DNA of 64,000 bases, from NCBI GenBank assembly GCA_963805645.1, contig CAWDVA010000006.1:1-64000 (forward strand). Direction: 5' to 3'. This stretch comes from CAVXEH01 sp963805645. GTDB lineage: Bacteria; Chloroflexota; Limnocylindria; QHBO01. Every line of letters begins with the position of its first letter. The first letter of the stretch is position 1. The notes beneath the pieces were generated by a model. That model was given only the letters and a program-made list of their open reading frames with translations, was not told the DNA's origin and did no database searches. Below, piece after piece: positions 27,258 through 36,252 of this stretch. Made by a program: the position numbers and the translations under genes.

Positions 27258-28864
27258 GTGGCCGCGAGCCCGGCGGGCCGCTCCGTCTCGGCGGGAGGCA
27301 CTCCGGGCACGAGCAGGAGCGCGCAGGGAGCGTGCATCACGAGGTGCCCCACGATGCCCGGCGCCCAGACGTGCGGCGTGCTCGACGGCAGCCCCATGAC
27401 CAGCAGATCGGCGTTCGCCGCCTCCGCGCGCAGCACCCGAACGGGGTTCCCCTCGCGCATCATGCGGCGCAGGTGGATGCCCTGCACGGAGGCCGCCTCG
27501 CGCATCCGCGCCAGCGCGGTGACGGCCTCCTGGCGGGCTTCCGTGCTGGACATGAAGGCCGGCGGCCGCACGGCGACCCCGGTCAGCTGCGCCGTCCCGT
27601 GGACCGCGAGATCGATCGCGGCCTGCGACGCGGCACGTCCCGCCGGCGTCTCGCGGGCCGGCGCCAGGATGGTCCGGTACGGGGGCGGCTCCCCCGCGGC
27701 CAGCAGCACGGCGACGTGCTGGGCCAGGGCGGCGCGCAGGAGCCCCACGGTCGCGAACCGACCGCCAGGCGGCGGCAGGACCAGCACACCGGCGTGGCCG
27801 GCACGCGAGGCCGCGATCATCGCCTCCGCCGATCCGGACTCCACCGCCGCCTCCGTGACGGTGATGCCCTGCGCCCGTTCTGTCGCAGCGTCGATGAGCG
27901 AGCGGATCTCGCGCGCCTCCGGGGGCAGCGTCACGGGCTCGTCGACCGTGCCTTCATCGTCGACGGGGGCACCGCCGTTTCCACCCGGCGGCTTCGGCGG
28001 CGTTCCGCCGCCGTCCGCCATCGGCCGGTGCAGGAGGAGGAGGCCCTCCGCCGCCGAGTTGCGCACCACGGCGATCGCCGCGGGCAGGAGATGGTCCAGG
28101 TCCTCGGCCTCGTGGAGGCGAACGGCCACCAGGCTGCCGAAGTCCGCCGGGAAGCGAGCGGTGGCGGTCGTGAAGGTCCGCACCACCATGGGGTAGTCGG
28201 CCGTGGCGCAGACCACGGTCACCAGGTCGCCCTCCTCCAGCACGGTGGCGCCGTGCGGGACGATGAGCGTCCCCCGCCGGCTGATGGCGGCGATGAGCGT
28301 GCGCTCCAGCTCCAGCTCGCGCAGCAGGCGCCCGACGAGCGGCGAGTCGGCCGCGATCCGGAACTCGACCGCCTGGGCCATCCCCTCGGCGAACGCCGCC
28401 GAGCTGACGCGGCGCGGCTCCAGCTGGATCTCGAGCCGGCGGGCGGTCAGCTGCGCCGGCGAGAAGGCGACGAAGTCCTCCTCCCGGTAGGCGGGGATGC
28501 TCTCCGGGCCGGCCGCCACGGCCGCAATGCGCGGAATCCCGGCCGCCTTGGCGATGCGGCACACCTCCAGGTTGGCCCGGTCGTTGCCGATGGCGGCCAC
28601 CACCGCGTCCGCCCGGTCCAGGCCGGCCTGCTCCAGGACGACGCGGCTCGTCCCGTCTCCGACCCGCAGGCGGGTCTCATTGCCGCCGTTGGCGCGCGGC
28701 CCTCGCGCCGCCCGTGGCGGCGGGTCCGTCTCGTGGGCCCGGACGCCGCGGAGCAGGTCCAGGCGCTCGGCGTCGGTGTCGACGACCGTCACCTGCCAGG
28801 CCTCCGAGAGGCCTCGCAACAGATCGCGGGTGATGCCACCCGCCCCGACGACGATGAGCTGCAC
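27254..28864 (-). CDS. TrkA-N/TrkA-C regulatory protein fused to Usp domains
   Basis: 536 residues from a GTG at 28864 with GGAGGA six bases upstream. N-terminal Rossmann RCK domain (QLIVVGAGGITRDLLRGL, VVDTDAERLDLLRG, GLDRADAVVAAIGNDRANLE), a TrkA-C-like domain (VEFRIAADSPLVGRLLREL, GTLIVPHGATVLEEGDLV), then two Usp-like regions (about 280-420 and 420-536; ending DLLVMGLPSSTPHVWAPGIV). It should bind NAD(H) and/or ATP and gate the antiporter encoded immediately downstream. An in-frame extension upstream to 29287 exists but runs through the intergenic repeat. Confidence 0.85.
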   Translation of the reverse strand: MQLIVVGAGGITRDLLRGLSEAWQVTVVDTDAERLDLLRGVRAHETDPPPRAARGPRANGGNETRLRVGDGTSRVVLEQAGLDRADAVVAAIGNDRANLEVCRIAKAAGIPRIAAVAAGPESIPAYREEDFVAFSPAQLTARRLEIQLEPRRVSSAAFAEGMAQAVEFRIAADSPLVGRLLRELELERTLIAAISRRGTLIVPHGATVLEEGDLVTVVCATADYPMVVRTFTTATARFPADFGSLVAVRLHEAEDLDHLLPAAIAVVRNSAAEGLLLLHRPMADGGGTPPKPPGGNGGAPVDDEGTVDEPVTLPPEAREIRSLIDAATERAQGITVTEAAVESGSAEAMIAASRAGHAGVLVLPPPGGRFATVGLLRAALAQHVAVLLAAGEPPPYRTILAPARETPAGRAASQAAIDLAVHGTAQLTGVAVRPPAFMSSTEARQEAVTALARMREAASVQGIHLRRMMREGNPVRVLRAEAANADLLVMGLPSSTPHVWAPGIVGHLVMHAPCALLLVPGVPPAETERPAGLAAT

Positions 28865-28884
28865 CGATCCTCCGACCCTGGGCG

Positions 28885-29160
28885 CGGTACCGGGGGGTTC
28901 CGGTTGCCGGGCATTATCCGGGACGATCGGGGGCCGGTGCGAACGTTCGCCACCGCGATGTTCGAGCGAATGGAACCTATCGTCGCCGATGGCGGCGCGA
29001 AGTCGGGCCTGCCGACGCCGGGTTCCGGCCGCTGTACCGGCGGCCGCTTTCCCGACGTTAGGTTCCGGTGGCTCGAACCTGGGACGCCGGAGCGGGGGCC
29101 TCGCGGGCCGGCTCGCGGAACGGCCCGTACCAGTAGACGGCGTCAGGCGGGAGCGCCATC
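28885..29160. repeat. Intergenic element, copy 2
   Basis: Gene-free region between divergent genes. 29047-29081 (CCGCTTTCCCGACGTTAGGT, then TCCGGTGGCTCGAAC) is the partner of the block at 25971. Several GTTC/GAAC and CGCCG inverted words (for example GTTCGAGCGAATGGAAC at 28980) would form hairpins. Confidence 0.5.
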
Positions 29161-29164
29161 GGCC

Positions 29165-29170
29165 TAGACT
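29165..29170 (+). promoter_or_regulatory. -10 box of dipeptidase gene
   Basis: TAGACT with an 11-base spacer to the ATG at 29182; short-leader or leaderless promoter, as at 34032. Confidence 0.4.
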
Positions 29171-29181
29171 ACGCGAGCCCC

Positions 29182-30381
29182 ATGCCCGACACGGCCCTGC
29201 AGCACGCACGCGACCTTCTCCGCCGGCACATCCTGATCGACGGGCACAACGACCTGCCGTGGACCATTCGCAACGCGGAGGAGGCACCCGGTGACGTCGC
29301 CGCCTACGAGCTCGTCCGGGAGCGGCGCCAGGCCGGGATCGAGCGCGGGCACACCGATTTCGCCCGCGCCCGGCGCGGCGGCCTGGGCGGCCAGTTCTGG
29401 AGCGTGTACGTCCCCGGCGAGGGCGGCATGGATTCCCGGCCGGCGCGCACCCAGCTGGAGCAGCTGGACCTGGCCCGCCGGCTCATTCAGCGGTATCCGC
29501 GCCATCTGCGCTTCGCCTGGACGGCGCGCGAGGTACGCGAGGCGTTCGGCGCGGGACGGATCGCGAGCCTGCTGGGCATGGAGGGCGGGCACGTCATCGA
29601 GAACTCGCTTGGCGCATTGCGCGCCTTCGCCGACCTGGGCGCACGCTACATGACCCTGACCCACAACAAGACCAACGACTGGGCCGACTCCGCCACCGAT
29701 GCGCCGCGCCACGACGGCCTCTCCGATTTCGGGCGCGAGGTGGTCCGGGAGATGAATCGGATCGGGATGCTGGTGGACCTCTCCCATGTGGCGCCGTCGA
29801 CCATGCGCGACGCGCTGGACACCACCGAGGCGCCGGTCATCTTCTCCCACTCCTCGGCGCGCGCCCTGTGCGACGTGCCGCGCAACGTCCCCGACGAGAT
29901 CCTGCGCCGGGTCCCGGCCAACGGCGGGGTGGTGATGGTCACCTTCGTGGCCGGCTTCGTCTCACCCGATGCGGCGGCCGTGCTGGTCCCGGCCATCGCG
30001 CGTGCCGGGGAGCTGCTGGCCGGGGTCACCGATCCCGCGGAGCGCCGGGCCATCCAGCGCCGCGAGCTGGAGACCCTGGACGTGCCCATCCCACCGCTCT
30101 CGCTGGTCGCCGACCACGTGGAGCACGTGGCCCGGCTGGCCGGCGTGGAGCACGTGGGCCTGGGCGGCGACTTCGATGGCACCGTCTTCCTCACCCGGGG
30201 CCTGGAGGACGTCTCCGGCTACCCGAACCTGTTCGCCGAGCTCATCTCCCGCGGATGGACCGATGGCGACCTCGCCCGCCTGGCGGGCGGCAACGTCCTG
30301 CGCGTGATGCGCGAGGCGGAGGCGGTTGCCGCGCGCCTGCGGCGAAGCGGGCGGCAGGCGTCGCTGGCGGCCATCGGCTGA
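29182..30381 (+). CDS. Membrane-dipeptidase-like zinc peptidase (M19)
   Basis: 399 residues. M19 renal-dipeptidase family: zinc ligands in LIDGHNDLPWTI (HxD), bridging glutamate in LLGMEGGHVIEN, then VDLSHVAPSTMRDAL, VIFSHSSARALCDVPRNVPD and GLGGDFDG near the C-terminus. Hydrolyses dipeptides, possibly with D-residues. No signal peptide, so cytoplasmic here. Single gene with its own promoter. Confidence 0.92.
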   Translation: MPDTALQHARDLLRRHILIDGHNDLPWTIRNAEEAPGDVAAYELVRERRQAGIERGHTDFARARRGGLGGQFWSVYVPGEGGMDSRPARTQLEQLDLARRLIQRYPRHLRFAWTAREVREAFGAGRIASLLGMEGGHVIENSLGALRAFADLGARYMTLTHNKTNDWADSATDAPRHDGLSDFGREVVREMNRIGMLVDLSHVAPSTMRDALDTTEAPVIFSHSSARALCDVPRNVPDEILRRVPANGGVVMVTFVAGFVSPDAAAVLVPAIARAGELLAGVTDPAERRAIQRRELETLDVPIPPLSLVADHVEHVARLAGVEHVGLGGDFDGTVFLTRGLEDVSGYPNLFAELISRGWTDGDLARLAGGNVLRVMREAEAVAARLRRSGRQASLAAIG

Positions 30382-30460
30382 CACGGCGCCGCGAGGTCGC
30401 CGGGCAGGCAGCGGGTCCATGGTGGACGCCCGCTGTCGAGAGGTTTCGTACTGCAGGAAC

Positions 30461-30628
30461 GCACGACCGTACGACTGCACGAGTGCACGACTGCACGGGC
30501 GCACGGGCGCACGGGCGCACGACTGCACGACTGCACGGGCGTACGACTGCACGGGTGCACGACTGCACGGGCGCACGACTGCACGAGTGCACGACCGTAC
30601 GGGCGCACGGGCGCACGGGCGCACGAAA
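30461..30628. repeat. 8-bp tandem array, 21 copies
   Basis: Twenty-one uninterrupted 8-bp units of the form GCACG + three variable bases (ACT, GGC, AGT, ACC, GGT, AAA; three units have GTACG). The array fills the gap between the dipeptidase and lysoplasmalogenase stop codons (convergent genes). Pure phase and two dominant variants point to slipped-strand expansion. Confidence 0.93.
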
Positions 30629-30677
30629 GGGTCTGACGGCCGGTGCCGGCCGACCGCCCGGGGCCGGCGGGGCCGGA

Positions 30678-31328
30678 TCAGGTGAGAAGCGAGAGCACGA
30701 GCAGCGCCTGCCCCGCGTGATACGCGATGCGTCGCGGCAGGCGGCCCCCCGGCACCGGCTGGAGGAAGCGGTCCCAGCCGAGCAGCCCGTCCGAGACGAA
30801 GAACGCCACCGCCCCGGCGGCGGCCGTCGCATCGCCGATCCCCGCGGCGGCCGCGGTCATCAGTGAGATGACGACCAGGTAAACCGCGACCGCCGTTCCG
30901 AGCCGCCAGCCGCGGGCCACCGTCGCCCCACGGATGATCCGGCTCCCCACCACCGTGCCGGCAAGCCACACGAACACGGCACCAACCGCCAGGCCGCCGG
31001 GCGACCGCTGCTCCCCGACGAACGCGCCCAGGTACGCGAGGTGCGCCAGCAGGAAGAAGCCCAGCCCCACCCCGAACCAGCGCCGCTCCCGCGGTCCGCG
31101 GACGAGCAGGGCGGCGTCGCCGCATAGCGAGCACGCCAGCGCAATGGCGAACCAGCCTCGCTCCAGGCCGCTGCGAGGGTCCATCACCAGGGTGGCCGCG
31201 AGCAGCGCCGCCAGCACCGCGGGCTTGGTCACCAGCTCCACGCGGCGGCGGCCGGTCCCCACGGCAACCCAGTCGGCGAGAGCCGCCACCGCGGCCGCCA
31301 GCAGCAGGATCGTCGCCGCCGAGGTCAT
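30678..31328 (-). CDS. Lysoplasmalogenase-like YhhN family membrane protein
   Basis: 216 residues from ATG 31328, seven bases after TACGAT (leaderless); an ATG nine bases upstream is an alternative. About eight membrane spans with the YhhN/TMEM86 pattern: VTKPAVLAALLAATLVM, IALACSLCGDAALLV, GLGFFLLAHLAYLGAF, AFFVSDGLLGWDRF. Family members hydrolyse the vinyl-ether bond of lysoplasmalogens. In this organism the lipid substrate is unknown. Confidence 0.85.
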   Translation of the reverse strand: MTSAATILLLAAAVAALADWVAVGTGRRRVELVTKPAVLAALLAATLVMDPRSGLERGWFAIALACSLCGDAALLVRGPRERRWFGVGLGFFLLAHLAYLGAFVGEQRSPGGLAVGAVFVWLAGTVVGSRIIRGATVARGWRLGTAVAVYLVVISLMTAAAAGIGDATAAAGAVAFFVSDGLLGWDRFLQPVPGGRLPRRIAYHAGQALLVLSLLT

Positions 31329-31335
31329 CGCGCGC

Positions 31336-31341
31336 ATCGTA
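31336..31341 (-). promoter_or_regulatory. -10 box of lysoplasmalogenase gene
   Basis: TACGAT on the minus strand, seven bases before ATG 31328; leaderless pattern. Confidence 0.45.
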
Positions 31342-31399
31342 GTGCCCTCTGGACAGCGGATGACATGATCCATGCCATGGCCGCGACCGTATCCGGGGC

Positions 31400-32224
31400 G
31401 TGAACGCGTTCCTCGACGCCATCGGCACCGCGCTGCCCGCGCTCGGCTGGTCGCTCCTCGCGCTCGCGGTGGTGATGACCGCCCTGTGGCTGCTGAGCCT
31501 GCCGCTGCGCAACGCGAGCATCGTGGACATCGCCTGGGGCCCGCTCTTCGCCGTCCAGGCACTCGTCTACCTGGCCGTCACCCCGGATGGCTTCGCCCCC
31601 CGCAAGCTGCTCCTCACCGTCCTGGTGGCGGTATGGGCCGCACGCCTGGCCTGGCACGTCGCATCGCGCAACCTGGGCCACGGGGAGGACTTCCGCTACG
31701 CGGCCTGGCGTCGCGCCGCCGGCGCCGAGTGGTGGTGGCGATCGTTCGTTCGCGTCTTCGCCCTCCAGGGGGTCCTGGCCTGGGTGATCGGCGTGCCCCT
31801 CTTCGGCGCCATGGTCGGCGGGCCGCAGCACTGGACGCCGCTGGATGCCATCGGCGCAGTGGGGTGGGCCATCGGCTTCTTCTTCGAGGCGGTCGGCGAC
31901 TGGCAGCTGCGCCGGTTCGTCGCGAACCCCGCCAACCGGGGCACCACCATGCGCTCCGGCCTCTGGGGCCTCACCCGCCATCCCAACTACTTCGGAGACG
32001 CCACCCAGTGGTGGGGCTTCTGGCTCATCGCCGCCGCCGCCGGGGGCTGGTGGAGCGTCTTCTCCCCGGCCCTCATGACCTTCCTGCTCGTCCGCGTCTC
32101 CGGGGTCGGCCTCCTGGAACGCGAGATCGTTGCCCGCCGCCCCGACTACGCCGACTACATGGAGACCACCTCCGCCTTCATCCCGTGGTTCCCACGCCAC
32201 CGCACCGGGAGATCAGCCCAATGA
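31400..32224 (+). CDS. DUF1295 / steroid 5-alpha-reductase-like membrane protein
   Basis: 274 residues from a GTG. Six to seven membrane spans and the DUF1295 core LTRHPNYFGDATQWWGFWL, preceded by QLRRFVANPANRGTTMRSGL and ended by REIVARRPDYADYMETTSAF. Members are predicted NADPH-dependent lipid reductases or methyltransferase-like enzymes. Its TGA overlaps the ATG of the acyl-AMP ligase (ATGA), so both probably act on one fatty or isoprenoid substrate. Confidence 0.85.
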   Translation: MNAFLDAIGTALPALGWSLLALAVVMTALWLLSLPLRNASIVDIAWGPLFAVQALVYLAVTPDGFAPRKLLLTVLVAVWAARLAWHVASRNLGHGEDFRYAAWRRAAGAEWWWRSFVRVFALQGVLAWVIGVPLFGAMVGGPQHWTPLDAIGAVGWAIGFFFEAVGDWQLRRFVANPANRGTTMRSGLWGLTRHPNYFGDATQWWGFWLIAAAAGGWWSVFSPALMTFLLVRVSGVGLLEREIVARRPDYADYMETTSAFIPWFPRHRTGRSAQ

Positions 32225-34003
32225 TCCTCAGCAGCCCCGAGACGATCCGCGCCTACACGAATGCCGGCTGGTGGGGCACCACCACGCTCCTGGACCTGTG
32301 GCACGCGAACGTCGCCGCCCACCCGGAGCGCCCGGCCCTGGTCGATCCCCCGAACCGGGCGGAGCTGACCGTGGGCGAGCCGCAGCGCTGGACCTACGCG
32401 GAGACCGATGCCCGGGCCACCCGCCTCGCGAGCGCGCTGCGCACGGCCGGGGTCGCCCGCGACGACGTGGTCATGGTCCAGCTCCCGAACATCGTGGAGC
32501 TGCCGCTCGTCTACCTCGCGGCGCTGAAGCTGGGGGCGGTGGTCTCTCCTCTGCCGGTGCAGTACCGGCAGCACGAGCTGCGCCACACCATGGGCGTGGT
32601 GCAGCCGCGGGCCTTCATCACGGCCACCCGCTGCACCGGGTTCGACCACCTGGCCATGGTCCGCGCCCTGCGCGCGGAGGTTCCATCCCTGGCCATACAT
32701 CGTGGGCCTGGCCGACGGCGAGGAGACGTTGCCCGTCGACGTCCTGTCGCTGCGCGGCATCCTCGACGCCGATGACGCCCTGCCGCGGTTGGATGGACCC
32801 ACCCCGGGGTGGGACGCCAACGAGGTCACCACCATCTGCTGGACCTCCGGGACGGAGGCGGAGCCCAAGGGCGTCCCGCGCAGCCACAACATGTGGATCA
32901 GCATCGCCTACGGGACCACCGACGGCGCCCGGCTGGCCGATGGCGCGGTCATGCTCAACCCGTTCCCCATGGTCAACATGTCGGGGATCGGCGGGATGCT
33001 GGTGCCCTGGCTCCAGGTGGCGGGCACCCTGGTGATGCACCATCCCATGAGCCTTCCCGTCTTCCTGGCCCAGGTCGGCACGGAACGCGCCGAATACACG
33101 GTGGCGCCGCCCATCCTGCTGAACATGCTGCTGGCCAACGAGGCGCTGCTGGCCGCGGCCGATCTCTCGTCCATGCGGGTCATCGGCTCCGGAAGCGCAC
33201 CGCTCTCCGCCTTCATGGTGGAAGGCTGGAAGGACCGCTTCGGTATCGACGTCCTCAACTTCTTCGGGTCGAACGAGGGGATCGCGCTGGTCGGCGACCC
33301 CGCGACCGTGCCGGATCCTGGCGAGCGGGCACGCTACTTCCCGCGCTTCGGGACACCACGTCCGCGCGCCGCTGGCAGCGACCTCGGGGAGTGGGGCAAC
33401 CGCGCCGCCCTGGGCATGGAGACCCGCCTGGCCGATCCCCTGACCGGGGAGCCGGTGACGGAGCCGGATCAGCCGGGTGAGCTCGCCTTCCGCGGTCCCA
33501 CCCTCTTCCCCGGCTACTATCGCCGGCCGGAGATGACCGCGCGCGCCTTCGACGCCGACGGCTTCTACCGCACCGGCGACCTGTTCGAGGTCCCCGCCGA
33601 GCGACCGGACCGGCTCCGCTTCGTGGGGCGTGCCCGCGATCTCATCATCCGTGGGGGCATGAAGGTCGCGCCCGAAGAGCTGGAGGCGCTCATCGCCAGC
33701 CATCCGGCGGTCGCCGAGGTGGCGGTGGTGGGCATCGAGGACCGGCGGCTCGAGGGCGAGCAGCGCATCGCCGCCGTGGTGGTCCTTCGCCCGGAAAGCT
33801 CCCTGACCGCGGGCGAGCTGCGCGAGTACCTCGTCGAACGGCAGATCGCCGCCTACAAGATGCCCAAGGACCTGCTGCTGCTCGACGCCCTGCCGCGCAA
33901 CCCGGTGGGCAAGGTCCTCAAGCGTGACCTCCGGATGCGGCTGGAAGGGCGGGGTGATGGGCGCTCGGTGGCCGAGTCGGAGGGCGAGGCTGCCCCCGCC
34001 TGA
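32221..34003 (+). CDS. Acyl/aryl-CoA synthetase (AMP-forming), one frameshift
   Basis: Two frames join into an ANL-superfamily enzyme of about 593 residues. First part: TLLDLWHANVAAHPERPALV, GAVVSPLPVQYRQHELRH. Second: ATP loop ICWTSGTEAEPKGVPRSHN, GFYRTGDLFEV, hinge FVGRARDLIIRGGMKVAPEE, and catalytic lysine region ALPRNPVGKVLKRDL. Removing one G of GG near 32690 restores PSLPYIVGLADG and a single frame. Nearest known types are 2,3-dihydroxybenzoate-AMP or cyclohexanecarboxylate-CoA ligases; the substrate is not determinable. Overlaps the DUF1295 gene. Confidence 0.85.
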
Positions 34004-34031
34004 ACTCCGGCGCGCGTTGGCGTCGGGGGCC

Positions 34032-34037
34032 TAGACT
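34032..34037 (+). promoter_or_regulatory. -10 box of histidine phosphatase gene
   Basis: TAGACT, nine bases before ATG 34047; same TAnnnT-ATG arrangement as other genes here. Confidence 0.45.
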
Positions 34038-34046
34038 GGGCGGCCG

Positions 34047-34679
34047 ATGCAGCAGCCACCACCCGGAATCACGCGCCTGGGCACGCTCGACGTGATCCTG
34101 GTCCGTCATGCGAAGCCGATGCCGTCCGGTTCGCCGGGATGGGCGGAGCGCGACGACGAGCGCCCGCTCGACGCGGCCGGCCGGCGCGCGGCCGACGAGC
34201 TCGCCGATGAGCTGGAGTCGTACGGGCTCACGGCCATCTACTCCAGCCCGTACCCGCGCGCGCGCCAGACCGTGGAGCCGGCGGCCCGCCGCCACGAGCT
34301 CCAGGTCCAGGAGCTCGCCGACCTGCGCGAGCGGCTCCTGAACCCCGCGGCGCCGCGCGACGACTGGCGCGAGGTGCTCGAGCGCAGCTGGGCGGACCCG
34401 GATTTTGCGCTCCCCGGCGGCGAGTCCGGCCGTGAGGCACAGCGCCGGGCGCTCGCGGTCCTGGACCTGCTCCGCGTCCACCACCCCGATGGCGGTCGCC
34501 TCCTGGTCGCCAGCCACGGCAACCTGATCGCGCTCATCCTGCAGGCCATGGAGCCGGAGGTGGGGTTCGCGTTCCACCTTGCCATGCCCATGCCGGCGCT
34601 GTACCACCTGGAGCACGACGGCGTTGGCTGGCGGGTGATGGGCGGCTCCGGCTTCGTCCCGCTCGCCGGCACGAACTGA
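34047..34679 (+). CDS. Histidine-phosphatase (phosphoglycerate-mutase-like) protein
   Basis: 210 residues. Catalytic motif VILVRHAKP (phospho-accepting His), IYSSPYPRARQTVEP, acid residue region LPGGESGREAQRRAL and second catalytic histidine LLVASHGNLIALI. RHAK rather than RHGE is common among broad phosphatases, so phosphoglycerate mutase activity is not implied. Monocistronic, short-leader start. Confidence 0.9.
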   Translation: MQQPPPGITRLGTLDVILVRHAKPMPSGSPGWAERDDERPLDAAGRRAADELADELESYGLTAIYSSPYPRARQTVEPAARRHELQVQELADLRERLLNPAAPRDDWREVLERSWADPDFALPGGESGREAQRRALAVLDLLRVHHPDGGRLLVASHGNLIALILQAMEPEVGFAFHLAMPMPALYHLEHDGVGWRVMGGSGFVPLAGTN

Positions 34680-34755
34680 ATCCGGCCCGGGCACGCCGGC
34701 CCCGGCGCTCGGTCCTGCACCCGGTCCAGAACCCGGTCCTGCACCCGGACCAGAA

Positions 34756-35017
34756 GCGCACACGCGGGAGGTGTGGCTCAGGGCCTCAGGCTGGCTCCAC
34801 GCTCGGGCGCACACGCGGGACGTGTGACTCAGGGCCCCAGGCTGGCTCCACGCTCGGGCGCACACGCGCTAGGTGTGGCAGGCCCCGGGCTCGGGCGCAC
34901 ACGCGGGACGTGTGGCTCAGGGCCTCAGGCTGGCTCCACGCTCGGGCGCACACGCGGGACGTGTGGGATGCAGCGCGACGGAAGGTTCGGGTGCTGGTTC
35001 ACACGCGCGGCGCGTAC
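34756..35017 (+). repeat. 51-bp tandem array with hairpin core CACACG-N5-CGTGTG
   Basis: Six copies of a palindromic core start at 34759, 34810, 34861, 34898, 34949 and 35000: 51 bp apart except one unit shortened to 37. The unit reads GCGCACACGCGGGACGTGTG, then GCTCAGGGCCTCAGGCTGGC, then TCCACGCTCGG. The loop between the CACAC and GTGTG arms varies (CGGGA, CGCTA). Fills the gap between convergent genes (34680-35043). Confidence 0.9.
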
Positions 35018-35043
35018 CCGCGCCACTGGCGGATCCGGGAGCG

Positions 35044-36252
35044 TCAAGCGTCCCGGGACAGGAGGTCCTCCAGGGTCTCGCGGCGGCGCGAGAGGCGCGG
35101 GATGCCGCCCTCCACCACGACCTCCGCGGCGCGCGGGCGACCGTTGTAGGTCATCGACATCACCGCCCCGTAGGCGCCCGCGCGGCCAATGGCCAGCAGA
35201 GCACCCCGTCCGCAGCGTTCCAGCTCCCCGGGGTCGAGCCAGCGGCCGAGGTCCTGGGCCAGAACGTCCCCCGCCTCGCAGACCGGCCCGGCCAGGTCAA
35301 CGCGCGACGCGGCGGCGAGGGCGTCCCCGGGTTCCAGCAGCGCGACGGAGTGCTCGGCGCCATAGAGGATCGGGCGGAGCAGATCGGTCATGCCCGCATC
35401 GGCCACCAGGTAGGTCAGGCCCTCGGCTGCTCGCAGCTGGACACGCACCGCCCGGGTGACCAGCCAGCCGGCATCGGCGACCAGGCTGCGACCGGGCTCG
35501 CAGATGAGCCGATGGCGCCCGAACCGCGTCCCTGCCGCATCCGCAAGTCGCGACAGGATGTCCGGGTTCGCGGCCGCGAGGCCACCACCCAGGTCGACCC
35601 ACTCAGGTGCCAGGCCGGCGGCGGACGCCGTCGCCTCGACGTTTACCAGGCGGTCGAGGAGGGCCAGGTGGGCCGCGATGCCCTCGATCCCGGAGCCGAT
35701 GTGGGCGCCCAACCCGGCCAGCGGCAGCCCCGCGCCGCCAAGCATGGCGAGCGCGGCGGGAAGGTCGTCGAGCGGAATGCCGAACTTGGCCGATCCGGCG
35801 CCGGTGGCCAGGTGCGGGTGGGTGGCCGCGTCCAGCGCCGGGTTGATGCGCAGCCCGATCCGCGGATGCGTGACGGCCGGCGCGAGACGCACCAGGATGT
35901 CCAGGTCGTCGAGCGACTCCGCGTTCACCAGCGCCCCGGCCCCCAGGCCCTCTCGCAGCTCCTCGTCGCGGCGCCCCACCCCATTCATCACGATCCGTTC
36001 GGGCGGGCAGCCGGCACGGCGCGCGAGCGCCAGCTCCACGGCGGTGACGACCTCGCAGCCCGCGCCATCGGCGACGAGCCGCCGGAGCAGCGCCGGATCC
36101 GCGTTGGCCTTGACGGCGTAGGCGATCAGCGAACCCGGGAACGCCGCGCTGTAGCGGGCCAGGTTGGCGGCCGCGGCGTCGAGATCGGTGACCCAGACGG
36201 GCGTCCCCCAGCGAGAGGCCGCCTCGACGAGGAAGGCGGGGGTGGCGGTCAC
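35044..36252 (-). CDS. lysA: Diaminopimelate decarboxylase
   Basis: 402 residues; last step of lysine synthesis, meso-diaminopimelate to lysine. PLP lysine in GSLIAYAVKANADPALLRRL, glycine-rich phosphate loop WVDLGGGLAA, ICEPGRSLVADAG, and active-site CEAGD in the C-terminal beta domain, then GAYGAVMSMTYNGRPRAAEV. Normal family length. Its start overlaps the stop of the adenylate-cyclase/ATPase gene, an unexpected partner. A related PLP decarboxylase specificity cannot be excluded, but CEAGD plus AYxxxMxxxYNxRPR strongly favour LysA. Confidence 0.88.
   Translation of the reverse strand: MTATPAFLVEAASRWGTPVWVTDLDAAAANLARYSAAFPGSLIAYAVKANADPALLRRLVADGAGCEVVTAVELALARRAGCPPERIVMNGVGRRDEELREGLGAGALVNAESLDDLDILVRLAPAVTHPRIGLRINPALDAATHPHLATGAGSAKFGIPLDDLPAALAMLGGAGLPLAGLGAHIGSGIEGIAAHLALLDRLVNVEATASAAGLAPEWVDLGGGLAAANPDILSRLADAAGTRFGRHRLICEPGRSLVADAGWLVTRAVRVQLRAAEGLTYLVADAGMTDLLRPILYGAEHSVALLEPGDALAAASRVDLAGPVCEAGDVLAQDLGRWLDPGELERCGRGALLAIGRAGAYGAVMSMTYNGRPRAAEVVVEGGIPRLSRRRETLEDLLSRDA

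Noticed and set aside
30461..30628. CRISPR-like array
   Set aside because: Units are 8 bp with three variable bases; no spacers of CRISPR length and no cas genes. The same applies to the 14-bp and 51-bp arrays.
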